From an uncultured Prochlorococcus sp. (GTDB lineage: Bacteria > Cyanobacteriota > Cyanobacteriia > PCC-6307 > Cyanobiaceae), in NCBI GenBank assembly GCA_902578845.1, contig CACHEM010000003.1, positions 23,958 to 87,957 on the forward strand: a stretch of 64,000 nt of DNA, written 5' to 3'. Under the pieces are notes generated by a model. The model searched no databases. It was not told where the DNA came from and was given only the letters and a program-made list of their open reading frames with translations. The position numbers and the translations under genes are program-made. Below, piece after piece: positions 48,864 to 58,789 of this stretch (positions within the stretch are counted from its first letter, which is position 1; every line of letters starts with the position of its first letter).

Positions 48864-49736
48864 TTAAATAATTATTAATGTTAAGCCAAAAAATAAAAAA
48901 AAAGTAAAAAATATTGTTTTTTTGGTGATTTCTCTTTCCTCATTCTTTGCGAAAAGTAAAGAAATTACTGGAGATGTGCTTAATAATGCCCATCCTATTC
49001 CTATGGGAAGAGTTTTAAATACAATTTGTTGTAGCAATATTCCTATATTCGTTCCAAGAAGTATTGAAAGCAAAAATCTTTTTTGTTCTTTTTTTTCTAT
49101 GTTTTTTAAAAAAAAATTGATCTTAAACCCTTTTAAAGTTAACAAAAAAATTATTGCACCTAATAATCTTATCTCAGTTGTAATGAAAGGAGATAAATTG
49201 CTTTGTAGGAAAACTATCCTTGAAAAAAGACCTCCAAGAACAGCACATAAAACTGATAAAAAAGGAAAAGCAAAAATCTTAAAATTATTTTTTTCTGAGA
49301 AAGGTGGGTTTTTAGCTTTAAAATCATTACCTTTTTTGAGAATTATGAATAGCGAAATCGATACTATGATTACCCCAACCCATGATTTAATTGTTAAATC
49401 TTCATTAATAAAAATTTCCCCTGACAAAGCAGCCATTAAAGGAGAAAGAGTTTCTACAGATAAGGTTTTTCTTGTGCCGATTGTTTGCAATGACTTTAGG
49501 TAGAAAGTATCACCTAAACCAATACCTATTATTCCACTAACTAATAGGATAAATATATTTTTTAATTCAGTTGTAGAACTAATATTGATAAAGGCAGGTG
49601 TAAAAACTAAAAAAGCTATTATATTTTTTATTAAATTAATATCTATTGTTTTATATTTTTGAGTTTGCGAGCGCCAAATAAAGCACGCATAAGTCCAAGA
49701 TGCAGCAGCTCCAAAAGCAGATAAGATTCCAATCAA
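48864..49736 (-). CDS. EamA/DMT-family transporter
   Basis: TTG 49736 starts a 290-residue protein with ten spans in two EamA repeats. The hallmark region GLGDTFYLKSLQTIGTRKTL and ETLSPLMAALSGEIF lies at the end of the first repeat. Such proteins export metabolites in exchange for protons; substrate unknown. Confidence 0.82.
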   Translation of the reverse strand: MIGILSAFGAAASWTYACFIWRSQTQKYKTIDINLIKNIIAFLVFTPAFINISSTTELKNIFILLVSGIIGIGLGDTFYLKSLQTIGTRKTLSVETLSPLMAALSGEIFINEDLTIKSWVGVIIVSISLFIILKKGNDFKAKNPPFSEKNNFKIFAFPFLSVLCAVLGGLFSRIVFLQSNLSPFITTEIRLLGAIIFLLTLKGFKINFFLKNIEKKEQKRFLLSILLGTNIGILLQQIVFKTLPIGIGWALLSTSPVISLLFAKNEEREITKKTIFFTFFLFFGLTLIII

Positions 49737-49757
49737 AACGAGTAATTTTTAGAAATT

Positions 49758-49856
49758 TTATTTTACAAATTGAGTAAATGCTAAAAAGAATACATAAAAA
49801 AGAATCAATATCCCTGGTAAGTACTGAATTAGTGATTTGAAATTATTTTTTTTCAT
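49758..49856 (-). CDS. Small membrane protein, 32 residues
   Basis: ATG 49856 encodes MKKNNFKSLIQYLPGILILF then YVFFLAFTQFVK. One span. It lies just upstream of the EamA gene on the same strand. Confidence 0.45.
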   Translation of the reverse strand: MKKNNFKSLIQYLPGILILFYVFFLAFTQFVK

Positions 49857-49876
49857 ATTTTTAGTAATAATATATT

Positions 49877-50113
49877 TTAAATAGTTTTTTTATTCCTAGG
49901 GTATAAACTTTCTAGCTTCTTTCTTCTTTGAACTTTCGCATTAATTCTTTCTTCTTTTTCTTTTTTCTTAATCTCATCATTTATCTTATTTTGTCTATAT
50001 CCAAACCAAAGTAGAACCCAAATAACAGAAGTTATTAGAAGAAGAGCTGTATATTGACCCGTCATAGGAAAGCTGGCCTCAGAATATTTAACGTAAGAAA
50101 ATATTAGACTCAT
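49877..50113 (-). CDS. Small membrane protein, 78 residues
   Basis: ATG 50113, or the internal ATG 50065 (MTGQYTALLLITSVIWVLLW). One span is followed by a basic coiled coil (NDEIKKKEKEERINAKVQRR). Function unknown. Confidence 0.62.
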   Translation of the reverse strand: MSLIFSYVKYSEASFPMTGQYTALLLITSVIWVLLWFGYRQNKINDEIKKKEKEERINAKVQRRKKLESLYPRNKKTI

Positions 50114-50301
50114 TTAATTAAGTTAAAGCATAAAAATAACGACTGCGTTGATTTATTTTAGAAATTTAAAAATTAGTGAATTGTAGTTATTTATTATTTA
50201 TTTTTAAAGTTTTTAATTTATTTTGTTTTATGGTCTTTGGAGTAATTTTTCTTTGTAACCCCTTGCTATTATCAGATTGAAGCATATTAAATAATAATTT
50301 T

Positions 50302-51531
50302 TTGGAACCTTTTGATTTAGCAGTTGTTGGAGGCGGTGCAGCCGGTTTTATGACAGCAATAACTGCTGCTGAACATGGAGTAAAAAGAATAATAATTCTT
50401 GAAGGCACTTCAAAACTTATGGAGAAAGTAAGGATTAGTGGAGGTGGAAGATGTAATGTCACTAATGCGACATGGATACCGAATGAACTAATTGAGAATT
50501 ATCCCAGAGGTGGAATTCAGCTCTTGGAATCATTTAATCGTTTTGCTGCTGGAGATGTATATGATTGGTTTGAGAAAAAAGGGTTAAAATTAAAAATTGA
50601 GGAAGATCTAAGAGTATTCCCAGTGTCTAATTCTTCTTTAGATGTTATTGATTGTTTGAGAAAAAGTGCTTTATCAAAAAACGTAGAGATACTAACAAAA
50701 TTTTTTGTAAAAAAAATTTCAAAAACAGATAATATATTCAATATTTTTAGTCTTAAAAAAGCAAAGGTAACTTCAAAAAATATTATTCTTTCAACTGGAG
50801 GTAATCCAAGCGGATATAAATTAGCTCAAAATCTTGGACATAACATTGTTAAACCTGTACCATCGCTTTTTACTTTTTCTACAAAAGAACCAAATTTGGA
50901 TGAATGTAGTGGGGTATCTATAAAGGGCATAGATATAGAAATTAAATTAAACAATAAGAATTTTCAAAATAGAGGTGATTTACTAATAACTCATTGGGGT
51001 TTTAGTGGGCCAGCAGTATTAAAACTTTCATCAATTGCAGCAAGGGAACTTTATAACCAAAAATATAAATTTAATCTAATCATTAAATGGTCTGATTTAA
51101 GTTATGAGGAGTTAAAAGAAAAAGTTAACTATTTACGATTAAATAAAGGCAAGGTGAATCTAATTAACAGTAGACCTGTTCCACTATTAACAAAAAGATT
51201 ATGGATTTTTTTATTAAATAAAATAGGTATTGATAAAGAGAAAAAGTGGGCTGATTTACTGGCGGATGAAAGAGAGAAAATGATAAATACACTTATAAGG
51301 GACAAATATATAATTTCTGGCAAAGGACCATTTGGAGAGGAATTTGTTACTTCTGGAGGCGTAAAAATTAATGAAGTTAATTTTAAAAGTATGGAGAGCT
51401 TAATTTGTCCAGGGTTATTTTTTTCTGGAGAAGTTTTAGATGTTGATGGGATCACAGGTGGATTTAATTTTCAACATTGTTGGACAAGTGGATGGATCGC
51501 TGGGATGGCAGTCTCAAAGTTAAATCATTAA
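50302..51531 (+). CDS. HI0933-family flavoprotein (YhiN-like)
   Basis: TTG 50302 starts a 409-residue protein with the dinucleotide-binding motif VVGGGAAGFMTAITAAEHG and the family signature KVRISGGGRCNVTNA. The C-terminal part has TSGGVKINE and GEVLDVDGITGGFNFQHCW. The family is FAD-dependent with no settled substrate. Cytoplasmic. Confidence 0.87.
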   Translation: MEPFDLAVVGGGAAGFMTAITAAEHGVKRIIILEGTSKLMEKVRISGGGRCNVTNATWIPNELIENYPRGGIQLLESFNRFAAGDVYDWFEKKGLKLKIEEDLRVFPVSNSSLDVIDCLRKSALSKNVEILTKFFVKKISKTDNIFNIFSLKKAKVTSKNIILSTGGNPSGYKLAQNLGHNIVKPVPSLFTFSTKEPNLDECSGVSIKGIDIEIKLNNKNFQNRGDLLITHWGFSGPAVLKLSSIAARELYNQKYKFNLIIKWSDLSYEELKEKVNYLRLNKGKVNLINSRPVPLLTKRLWIFLLNKIGIDKEKKWADLLADEREKMINTLIRDKYIISGKGPFGEEFVTSGGVKINEVNFKSMESLICPGLFFSGEVLDVDGITGGFNFQHCWTSGWIAGMAVSKLNH

Positions 51532-51562
51532 GTAACAAATCAATAAGTAACAAATCAATAAG
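51522..51562 (+). repeat. 15-bp tandem repeat, 2.7 copies
   Basis: AAATCA(T/A)TAAGTAAC occurs at 51522, 51537 and (first 11 bp) 51552. The first copy contains the stop of the HI0933-family gene. Probably replication slippage. Confidence 0.8.
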
Positions 51563-51647
51563 TTTATCTTTTTTTTATTAAGTATTAGACGGAAAAAGTT
51601 TTTTGAAGAAACTTTAATTTTAAAGTTTTAATTATTGGTGAAGATTA

Positions 51648-52397
51648 ATGCAGAATCTTGTATCAAAAAAAGAAGATGAAGAAAGAAGATTAAAAGCTTT
51701 AGCAGAATATAGGATTTTGGGAACCAAGCCAGAATCATGTTATGACGATATTACAAAAATTGCTGCTACAACCTGTAATGTGCCTATTTCTTTAATGACT
51801 TTGGTAGACAAAGATAAACAATGGTTTAAATCCAAAATAGGACTTCAAATATCAGAAACTAGAAGAGATTGGTCTTTTTGTACCCATGCAATAAAAGAAA
51901 ATAGTCCATTAATTATTCATGATGCTTTCCAAGATGAAAGATTTATAAATAATCCATTGGTAACAGGAGACCCCAAGATTCGTTTTTATGCAGGTTTTCC
52001 ACTTAGAAATAGTGATGGTAATAAACTTGGAACTCTTTGTGTAATAGATAGAAAGCCAGGAAATCTAACTTCACAACAATTCAATATTATGGAATTATTA
52101 TCCAAGCAAATAGTTTCATTTTTAGAGCTTAGAAAAAAGTCATTGAACTTGCTAGATGCATTGTCTAAATTGCACAAACAGGAAGGTATTTTATCTGTAT
52201 GTTCATATTGCAGAGAAGTCAAAAATAAGGAGGGCGATTGGATGCATTTAGAAAAATATCTTTCGAAAATTAGTGATATTAGATTCAGTCATGGGGTTTG
52301 TGATAATTGTATGGAAAAACATTTCCCAGATGTAATCGAAGTATGGAATAAAAAGGATTTTTTTGAAGATGGCCAGAAAAGGTATTTAGAGTCTTAG
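51648..52397 (+). CDS. GAF-domain protein with C-terminal Cys motif
   Basis: Residues about 20-165 form a GAF domain (NVPISLMTLVDKDKQWFKS; WSFCTHAI; GFPLRNSDGNKLGTLCVID). The C-terminal region has CSYCREVKNKEGDW and later GVCDNCMEKHFPD, two C-x2-C pairs often found at the end of signalling proteins with a single-strand coiled linker. A sensor role is likely; no output enzyme domain is present in the 249 residues. Confidence 0.82.
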   Translation: MQNLVSKKEDEERRLKALAEYRILGTKPESCYDDITKIAATTCNVPISLMTLVDKDKQWFKSKIGLQISETRRDWSFCTHAIKENSPLIIHDAFQDERFINNPLVTGDPKIRFYAGFPLRNSDGNKLGTLCVIDRKPGNLTSQQFNIMELLSKQIVSFLELRKKSLNLLDALSKLHKQEGILSVCSYCREVKNKEGDWMHLEKYLSKISDIRFSHGVCDNCMEKHFPDVIEVWNKKDFFEDGQKRYLES

Positions 52398-52484
52398 ATT
52401 TAATCCCTTGCTTTTAAGTTATTAATTTATTTCTAAACAAATTCTTCATTTGGTGGTTAGGATTGTATAAATTTTGACTTGAAC

Positions 52485-52970
52485 ATGTTATTAGGAACTT
52501 TATTAACAGGTGAAATTGCTAAAAGTGCATTAGTAGCATATGTTCATTATTTAGGAATTATTTTGTGTTTCGGTTCTCTTTTGTTTGAAAGATTGACTCT
52601 CAAAGTAGATCTTAATAGAAATGAGACGATCTCAATGATAATTGCTGATGTGGTTTATGGTTTGGCAGGAGTTGCAATATTAGTTACTGGGATTTTGCGT
52701 GTTAAGTATTTTGGTCAGGGAGGTGATTTCTATACAGGTAACCCTGTGTTTTGGATAAAAGTTTCTCTGTACATTCTGGTAGGATTACTTTCTTTATACC
52801 CAACAACAACATATATCTTATGGGCTATTCCATTAAGTAAGAATAAATTACCTGAAATATCTGAGAATCTAGTTAAGAGGTTCAGACTTATAATTACTAC
52901 TGAATTAGTAGGCTTTGCAACAATACCGTTGTTTGCCACTCTTATGGCTAGAGGTGTAGGTTTAGGTTGA
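52485..52970 (+). CDS. DUF2214 membrane protein
   Basis: I use ATG 52485; a TTG 6 bp upstream is possible. The 161-residue protein has four spans and the DUF2214 pattern: YVHYLGIILCFGSLLFERLT, DVVYGLAGVAILVTGILRV, FGQGGDFYTGNPVFWIKV. Function unknown. Its stop overlaps the next gene. Confidence 0.8.
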   Translation: MLLGTLLTGEIAKSALVAYVHYLGIILCFGSLLFERLTLKVDLNRNETISMIIADVVYGLAGVAILVTGILRVKYFGQGGDFYTGNPVFWIKVSLYILVGLLSLYPTTTYILWAIPLSKNKLPEISENLVKRFRLIITTELVGFATIPLFATLMARGVGLG

Positions 52971-53503
52971 AAGATTTATTTCTAGAAAGAAATTGTTTAA
53001 TAAGTGCTAACAACCTATATAGATGGAGTTTAAGTTATAAGATTTCTAAATCTACAAAGGAAATTATTTTTATTGGTTTAAATCCCTCATTATCAGATGA
53101 AGTTTTCTTAGATAATACAACAAAAAAGATAATCAAAATTTCGAAAAACAATAATTATGGCAAAGTAAAATTAATCAATCTATTTGCTCTTATTTCAAGC
53201 AAACCAGACAAACTTTTTAATCACAAAAATCCTGTGGGTCATCTAAATAATAATCATATTAATAAAAACTTAAAACACTGGTCTGAAAATAAAAATTGTG
53301 ATTTATGGATAGGTTGGGGCAACAGAGGGAAATTTCTGAACAGAAATAAAAAAATATCAAAAAAAATAATGCAATATAACTCAATTAGGAAAAATAATTT
53401 TGATAATCCTCTAGGACCGCTTTTAATTAAGAAAACAATCAAAGATAATCCAATACATCCTCTATACTGTTCTGATAATTCGATCCTCCAATCTTATTTT
53501 TAG
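52967..53503 (+). CDS. DUF1643 protein
   Basis: TTG 52967 overlaps the previous stop (TTGA). The 178-residue protein carries the DUF1643 text IFIGLNPSLSDEVFLDNTTK, VKLINLFALISSKP and WIGWGNRG. Cytoplasmic. Function unknown. Confidence 0.8.
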   Translation: MKDLFLERNCLISANNLYRWSLSYKISKSTKEIIFIGLNPSLSDEVFLDNTTKKIIKISKNNNYGKVKLINLFALISSKPDKLFNHKNPVGHLNNNHINKNLKHWSENKNCDLWIGWGNRGKFLNRNKKISKKIMQYNSIRKNNFDNPLGPLLIKKTIKDNPIHPLYCSDNSILQSYF

Positions 53504-53571
53504 GTAGTAAGGCTCACATGCAAACCATTATTTTTAGCTATTCAATTAAATATGTGTTAATTTAACATTAT

Positions 53572-53700
53572 ATGAAAATTTCAAAGCAACTAAATAAATT
53601 AAAAAACTTGAATGTTGAGGCAGAAAAATGTTCTACGAGAGAAGAAGCAAAAAAAATAATTAATAAAGCAAATAAAGCACAAAGTAAAATTAAGAAATAA
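53572..53700 (+). CDS. Basic helical microprotein, 42 residues
   Basis: ATG 53572 encodes MKISKQLNKLKNLNVEAEKC then STREEAKKIINKANKAQSKI KK (shown in parts). A charged helical protein; function unknown. Confidence 0.5.
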   Translation: MKISKQLNKLKNLNVEAEKCSTREEAKKIINKANKAQSKIKK

Positions 53701-53786
53701 ATAAAAAGTAATTTCACTTATTAATAATTTATAATGCTCAAAATACTTAATTTACACAAATACATCATATTTATTTCTTAGTATTT

Positions 53787-54518
53787 ATGTCTTTGAAAAT
53801 AATTAAAATGAGGAAATCTCACGAAAGATTTAGATCGACTAGAGAATGGCTAAATTCGATGCATTCATTTTCTTTCGCAGAGCATAGAGATCCAAAATGG
53901 GATAATTTTGGGAAAATTAGAGTTATAAACGAAGATATTATTTCTCCTAATGCAGGATTTAATACACATTCTCATGCAAATATGGAAATAATTACTGTCG
54001 TAACAAAAGGAGCAATAACTCATAGAGACTCATTAAATAATCTTGGAAAAATTCACAAAGATGAAGTACAAGTTATGTCTGCAGGTACTGGAATCTCTCA
54101 TAGCGAGAAGAATGAAGAAAATGAGACCTGTAAGTTGTTCCAGATTTGGATATACCCTCAAAAAGAAAATATCAAACCCCGATATCATCAAATTTCATTA
54201 AATGAAAAGTTGTGGGATAATCTTATTTTTCATTACAAAGACGAAAAAAATAATAAGCTTTTTCTAAATCAAAGTATCTCCTTATGGCGATGTAAATATA
54301 AGCCAATTAAAGAAAAAAAATTGCCATTAAAAATCGATAAATATAATTGGATACAAATAATAGAAGGTAATCTTTTATTAAAAAGTAAAGACTCTAATTC
54401 AAATATATGTCTCGAATCTGGAGATGGCCTGGGTTTTGAAGTTAATTATTATGATGATGTCTCTATAGATACTGAAAAAGACCTAGATTTTCTCTTATTT
54501 TCGATGCCTTCCTTGTAA
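53787..54518 (+). CDS. Pirin-family protein
   Basis: The 243-residue bicupin has the pirin signatures FSFAEHRDPKWDNFG, PNAGFNTHSHANMEIITVV and VQVMSAGTGISHSEKNE. The His and Glu of HSHxNME bind iron. Bacterial members act as quercetinase-like dioxygenases or metal-dependent regulators; the role here is open. Confidence 0.85.
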   Translation: MSLKIIKMRKSHERFRSTREWLNSMHSFSFAEHRDPKWDNFGKIRVINEDIISPNAGFNTHSHANMEIITVVTKGAITHRDSLNNLGKIHKDEVQVMSAGTGISHSEKNEENETCKLFQIWIYPQKENIKPRYHQISLNEKLWDNLIFHYKDEKNNKLFLNQSISLWRCKYKPIKEKKLPLKIDKYNWIQIIEGNLLLKSKDSNSNICLESGDGLGFEVNYYDDVSIDTEKDLDFLLFSMPSL

Positions 54519-54532
54519 TTTATATGTTAATT

Positions 54533-54847
54533 TTACCCATCAACTCCTTTATTAAATGCATTTAAGGCTTGCAAAGCCATATTAAGGTGAACTTCCATAG
54601 CACCAAGAGCAATTAAAGAATTCGGTGATTTATCTTTTAGTAAATTCTCTTTTCTATTTGATAACTCATTAACTACTTTCTTAGTTGATGCTTCCCAAGT
54701 GTTTATTAACTCTTCAAATTCTCTTTTTTCGGTACTTTCTACTTCTGATAATTCATCAGAAAAATGAGAATCCTTTTGCGCCTTAAGCATCAAATAACTT
54801 AATTTTTTATGACTTATTGCCTGAGGTAAATTGTTAGATTCACTCAT
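54533..54847 (-). CDS. Hypothetical 104-residue protein
   Basis: ATG 54847 encodes a helical soluble protein ending LGAMEVHLNMALQALNAFNK. It converges with the pirin gene. It looks like a conserved picocyanobacterial protein of unknown function. Confidence 0.6.
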   Translation of the reverse strand: MSESNNLPQAISHKKLSYLMLKAQKDSHFSDELSEVESTEKREFEELINTWEASTKKVVNELSNRKENLLKDKSPNSLIALGAMEVHLNMALQALNAFNKGVDG

Positions 54848-54948
54848 TATTAGTAATTAATTTATAGACAAAATCTAACTAATTAAGTGAATATTTGCTA
54901 GAGGGGAGACGGTTGTGATGACCGACCTGAAAATTACGAAATGATGAT

Positions 54949-56364
54949 TTAACAAAAAATGGATTTATTAACCTTTAATTTTTCACTTATTAGATTCTTG
55001 AAATAATCTCCACGCTCTTCATAATTTTTAAATTGATCAAAACTAGAGCATGAAGGTGAGAATAATAATGTTCCACTCCTATTATTTTGTAAATAATGAA
55101 AAACAAAATTTAAAAGCTCTTTAAGTTCTGAAAATTCAAAAATATTTTTTTTAAATCCTTCATTAATAAGCGCCATTTTTAGGACTTTTGAGCTTTCTCC
55201 AAAAAGGAAAACACATTTAACTTTTTTCTTTAAAACTTTTATCCACTCACTATATTCATTCCCTTTTAATCTACCCCCAGCAATGATTATTATTTGACCT
55301 TCAATTGAATTTATTCCTGCAATAGATGAGTCAAAATTTGTAGCTTTACTATCATTAATTATTTCCAGATCATTATTTTTATAAATTGTTTCCATCCTAT
55401 GAGGTAATTGTTTGTAATTAGATAAAGAATCTTTAATATTCTTCCCAGATAATCCAACTTTTCTAGCTGCTGCAATTACCAATAAAAGATTTTGAAGATT
55501 ATGCATTCCTTTTAAAGAAAAATGTTCAAGTTTGAATAATTTCTTTCCTCTCTCAACAATGTATGCTTGATCATCTATCCAATAATCGCATTGAATAAAA
55601 TTTGATTTATCGAAACTAGTTGTTATCCAAACCCCACTTGATAGCGAACTGTAGTGATTTCTCAGGTTTTTATCGTCATAATTATAAATTCTAAAATCAG
55701 ATTTTTCTAGCAAGCTTTTTTTTATGTTGAAATAGTTTTCAAGTGTTTTATGTCTTTCAAGATGATCTTCTGTGAAGGTTGTCCATATTCCAATATTAGG
55801 TTTTACTTCTGGAGATATTTCTATTTGATAACTGCTTAATTCAGCTACAACCCAATCAATTTTTTCATGTTTTTTGGAGTGAGCATATTTACATAAAGGT
55901 GTACCAATATTTCCAGCAAAAGGAGCATATAATCCAGTATCACATAGTATATGGCTTAGTAGATGAGTAACAGTAGTCTTGCCATTAGTGCCAGTAATTC
56001 CTATCCAATTTGTGTCTTTTAAAATTTCCCATGCAACATTAATTTCTCCAATTACTTTAATTCCCTTTTTTTTTAATTCAATAATAGTTATATGGTCATA
56101 AGGTATTGATGGACTTACAACAACAGATTCGATCTCTTTCACAAAAGGTTGAATTTCTTCAAATACAAATTCTTTATTCAGAGAAACTAGTATATTAAGC
56201 TCTTCTAATTCTGTTTTCCTTTCTAAGAATTCTATCCCATCTTTACTTTCCCAAACAATTACTCTCTTATTGATGCTTCTCAAATACTTGGCAGCCCAAA
56301 ATCCAGATTTACCTAATCCAATTACAAGATTAATATTTCCTTTACTAGAATAATTATCTATCAT
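54949..56364 (-). CDS. murD: UDP-N-acetylmuramoylalanine--D-glutamate ligase
   Basis: ATG 56364 gives 471 residues, the usual size; a TTG at 56412 would add 16. Residues: [15 protein letters not shown] (N-terminal Rossmann domain), [15 protein letters not shown] (P-loop), [29 protein letters not shown]. The enzyme adds D-Glu to UDP-MurNAc-L-Ala in the cytoplasmic stage of peptidoglycan synthesis. Confidence 0.92.
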   Translation of the reverse strand: MIDNYSSKGNINLVIGLGKSGFWAAKYLRSINKRVIVWESKDGIEFLERKTELEELNILVSLNKEFVFEEIQPFVKEIESVVVSPSIPYDHITIIELKKKGIKVIGEINVAWEILKDTNWIGITGTNGKTTVTHLLSHILCDTGLYAPFAGNIGTPLCKYAHSKKHEKIDWVVAELSSYQIEISPEVKPNIGIWTTFTEDHLERHKTLENYFNIKKSLLEKSDFRIYNYDDKNLRNHYSSLSSGVWITTSFDKSNFIQCDYWIDDQAYIVERGKKLFKLEHFSLKGMHNLQNLLLVIAAARKVGLSGKNIKDSLSNYKQLPHRMETIYKNNDLEIINDSKATNFDSSIAGINSIEGQIIIIAGGRLKGNEYSEWIKVLKKKVKCVFLFGESSKVLKMALINEGFKKNIFEFSELKELLNFVFHYLQNNRSGTLLFSPSCSSFDQFKNYEERGDYFKNLISEKLKVNKSIFC

Positions 56365-56464
56365 TAAATTTAATATTGTATTTATATTAATTGTGTTTAA
56401 GGGGTAATTCAATCATGAACTCTTTCTTCAGAACTTATAGAATTTGCCAAAGAAAAGTTAATTA

Positions 56465-56731
56465 ATGGAAGAAAATACTGCAAAATATTGGTTCTCATGG
56501 TTTTATGAAAAGTGGGAGAAAAATGCTCCAGGTGAATTAATTGAAAAGGGTTTAACTCCGTCTCAGATTGCTGAGCGCTTTGTTAATGAAAACCATGATA
56601 GTTTTATTAAATTATCAAAAAAAATTGATGAAAAAAATTATGATGCCTTAACAGAATTTATGAAACTCTCAGAGAGTGAATTACATATCTTGAAGTATTT
56701 TTTAAAGTTAGTAAAAATGAAAAAATTATAA
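56465..56731 (+). CDS. Hypothetical 88-residue protein, paralogue of 45723
   Basis: The product (WFSWFYEKWEKNAPGELI; LTPSQIAERFVNENHDSF; MKLSESELHILKYF) shares its plan with the 108-residue protein at 45723. Its end overlaps the convergent SDR gene by 6 bp. Confidence 0.6.
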   Translation: MEENTAKYWFSWFYEKWEKNAPGELIEKGLTPSQIAERFVNENHDSFIKLSKKIDEKNYDALTEFMKLSESELHILKYFLKLVKMKKL

Positions 56732-57655
56732 GAAGTTACTAAGTATTTCAAGGCTTTTTCCCCATAAATTTTTTCTTTCTTTTTTATTCATAGCGAAAGG
56801 AGAAGTAGGGGACAGTTTTGGATGACCTCTGAAATTAAATCTAGGACCATAATGGTCACCGCCTCTTGCATCTGGTGAAGTAGCTGCAAAAAGTTGAGGT
56901 AAAGCACCCATCTCAGCAGTCTGAAAAATAGGGCTAAATAATTCCAAGGAGAAAATTTCTAATGGACTAGGGTTAGGTTTTTGAGCAGTAAAGAGATTTG
57001 TTTTTGCAATTCCTGGGTGAGCAGCTAAAGAAAGTATATTTTTGTGCTTTAAGTTTTCATTTAGTTCCAAAGCAAACATAACATTTGCCAATTTGCTATT
57101 GGAGTAAGATTCCCATTTGTTGTAATACTTCTCAGCTTTAAGATTTTCCCAACCAACTTTGCCAAAAAATTGTGCTCCAGAAGTAACCGTCACTATTCTA
57201 GATTCTTCTTTTTTTTCAATAATTGGAAGCAGCTTTAGGGTCAAAAGCATATGAGCTAGATGATTAACTGCAAATTGTATTTCATATCCCTGGGCACTAA
57301 GAGTTTTAGGCGGATGCATAATCCCTGCATTATTGATTAGTAAATCCAAATTTTCAAAATTATCAAAAATTTTGGACTGAACTTGAACAATATTTTTTAA
57401 ATCTGACAAATCTAATTCTAAAGGTGTAAATAATCCTTCAGGATTAAGACCTTTAAGTTTGTTTATAGTTTGATTAGCTTTTTCAAGCGATCTACAAGCT
57501 ATAACAACATGAGCATTTTTTTCTGCTAAGGCCTTTGCAGTGTAGTATCCAAGGCCACTATTCGCACCAGTAATTAGCGCCGTTTTGCCTGTAAGGTTTG
57601 GAATATTAGATGTTTCCCAGTTAGAGATTTTAGGTCTTGAAATAGTGGCAGTCAT
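56726..57655 (-). CDS. Short-chain dehydrogenase/reductase
   Basis: The 309-residue protein has TGANSGLGYYTAKAL, NNAGIMHPP and the catalytic YSNSK with a preceding Ser (TVTSGAQFF). This is the light-independent retinol-dehydrogenase-like SDR group, related to protochlorophyllide reductase but without its signature Cys residues that I can see. NADP preference is likely (ACRS after the second strand). Confidence 0.85.
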   Translation of the reverse strand: MTATISRPKISNWETSNIPNLTGKTALITGANSGLGYYTAKALAEKNAHVVIACRSLEKANQTINKLKGLNPEGLFTPLELDLSDLKNIVQVQSKIFDNFENLDLLINNAGIMHPPKTLSAQGYEIQFAVNHLAHMLLTLKLLPIIEKKEESRIVTVTSGAQFFGKVGWENLKAEKYYNKWESYSNSKLANVMFALELNENLKHKNILSLAAHPGIAKTNLFTAQKPNPSPLEIFSLELFSPIFQTAEMGALPQLFAATSPDARGGDHYGPRFNFRGHPKLSPTSPFAMNKKERKNLWGKSLEILSNFL

Positions 57656-57762
57656 TTAGTAATCATGCAAATTGCTTTGGAATTTAACAAAATTAAATTA
57701 CTTTTCCACTGTAGATACTGGACGTAAGTATCGTGAGCTCTTTTTGAAGGTACTATTTAATA

Positions 57763-58512
57763 TTATTTTTCAATTGCATATTGCCATTCGTTATTTTGAG
57801 ATAAACTTTTCTCTCTAAGTAACTGTAATTTCCTACTATTTATTTTTATAACTATCCCATTAGTTGGATATTTCGCAAATATTTTTTTCTCTAACCAATT
57901 TTTTTTAAATATTTGGATTTCGCTTGTATTATTTGTGAAGTAACTGTCAGGGGTGCTGAAGCCACATTTTTTAAGATAGTTAAGGGTTTCGTATTGATTA
58001 AGTCTTCCATTAAGAATTTGGAAACAGCAAAAGCGGAGACTTTCTCCAATCCCTTTCTTATCATTGATGTATTTTCTTGTAATTCTTTGGGAAATGCCGG
58101 CAACTTGGTTTGTAGCGTATAGTTCACCTCTAATTTGAAAATCTCGTTTGATAGGAATACAATCGGGGACATTTTTAATTTGTTTAATTTTGCTTGAGAC
58201 ATCAAATCCTTTTTTTGTAATAGCTTTATTAAAATTGCCATCTATATATCTAATTGCAATAGCACAGCCATCAATTTTTGGTTGAATGCTTAATCTTGTT
58301 TTTGTTAATAAACTTTCTAAAAATTCTTTATAGTTTGCTTTGGCTAATTTTGGCAAAAGTTTATTATTTTTTTGATTAAAGTAATCAGGCTCTGGATCAA
58401 CAGGAATAAAGAGCTTTTCAAGTTGCTTAAATGCATCATCCGAAATTATGCCTTCACCTATTCTGTATTGTTCATCTAAATACTTAACAATTCTTACTAA
58501 TAAATTATTCAT
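57763..58512 (-). CDS. NAD-dependent DNA ligase-like adenylation domain, stand-alone
   Basis: The 249-residue protein has the ligase motif I QPKIDGCAIAIRY (Lys79), then TKKGFDVSSKIK, FQIRGELY and ERFCCFQI-like text (LRFCCFQILNGRL). The final KINSRKLQ and NEWQYAIEK look like motifs IV-V. The OB-fold, Zn-finger, HhH and BRCT domains of LigA (about 670 residues) are absent. It may adenylate but ligate poorly, or act on another substrate. Confidence 0.75.
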   Translation of the reverse strand: MNNLLVRIVKYLDEQYRIGEGIISDDAFKQLEKLFIPVDPEPDYFNQKNNKLLPKLAKANYKEFLESLLTKTRLSIQPKIDGCAIAIRYIDGNFNKAITKKGFDVSSKIKQIKNVPDCIPIKRDFQIRGELYATNQVAGISQRITRKYINDKKGIGESLRFCCFQILNGRLNQYETLNYLKKCGFSTPDSYFTNNTSEIQIFKKNWLEKKIFAKYPTNGIVIKINSRKLQLLREKSLSQNNEWQYAIEK

Positions 58513-58789
58513 AATAATTTTGATAAATATTTAAAAATCTTTTAGAAAAAAATCATTTAAATAAAGATTTGAAAATTAAAATTAGATCTAAAAAGTAATT
58601 GACCACCAAATATCCTCCTTCGCAGAGAGCGATTTAAGAGTATAGAATGTACTTATCAGACGTTTAAATTAAATACATCAATCAAACATATTTACTTAAA
58701 AGTGAAATAGAAAATTTTAAGGATTAATTTGCAGGCAAATTTTTGAAATTTCTATCAATTAAAAAAAAATTTTTTAAAGTTAAGAGAAA

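Noticed and set aside
48922..49503. 193-residue plus-strand frame
   Set aside because: It is the shadow of the EamA transporter gene on the other strand.
53828..53850. TTTAGATCGACTAGAG resembling the dispersed palindrome
   Set aside because: It lies in the coding sequence of the pirin gene (encoding FRSTREW), lacks the right half of the palindrome and is explained by codons.
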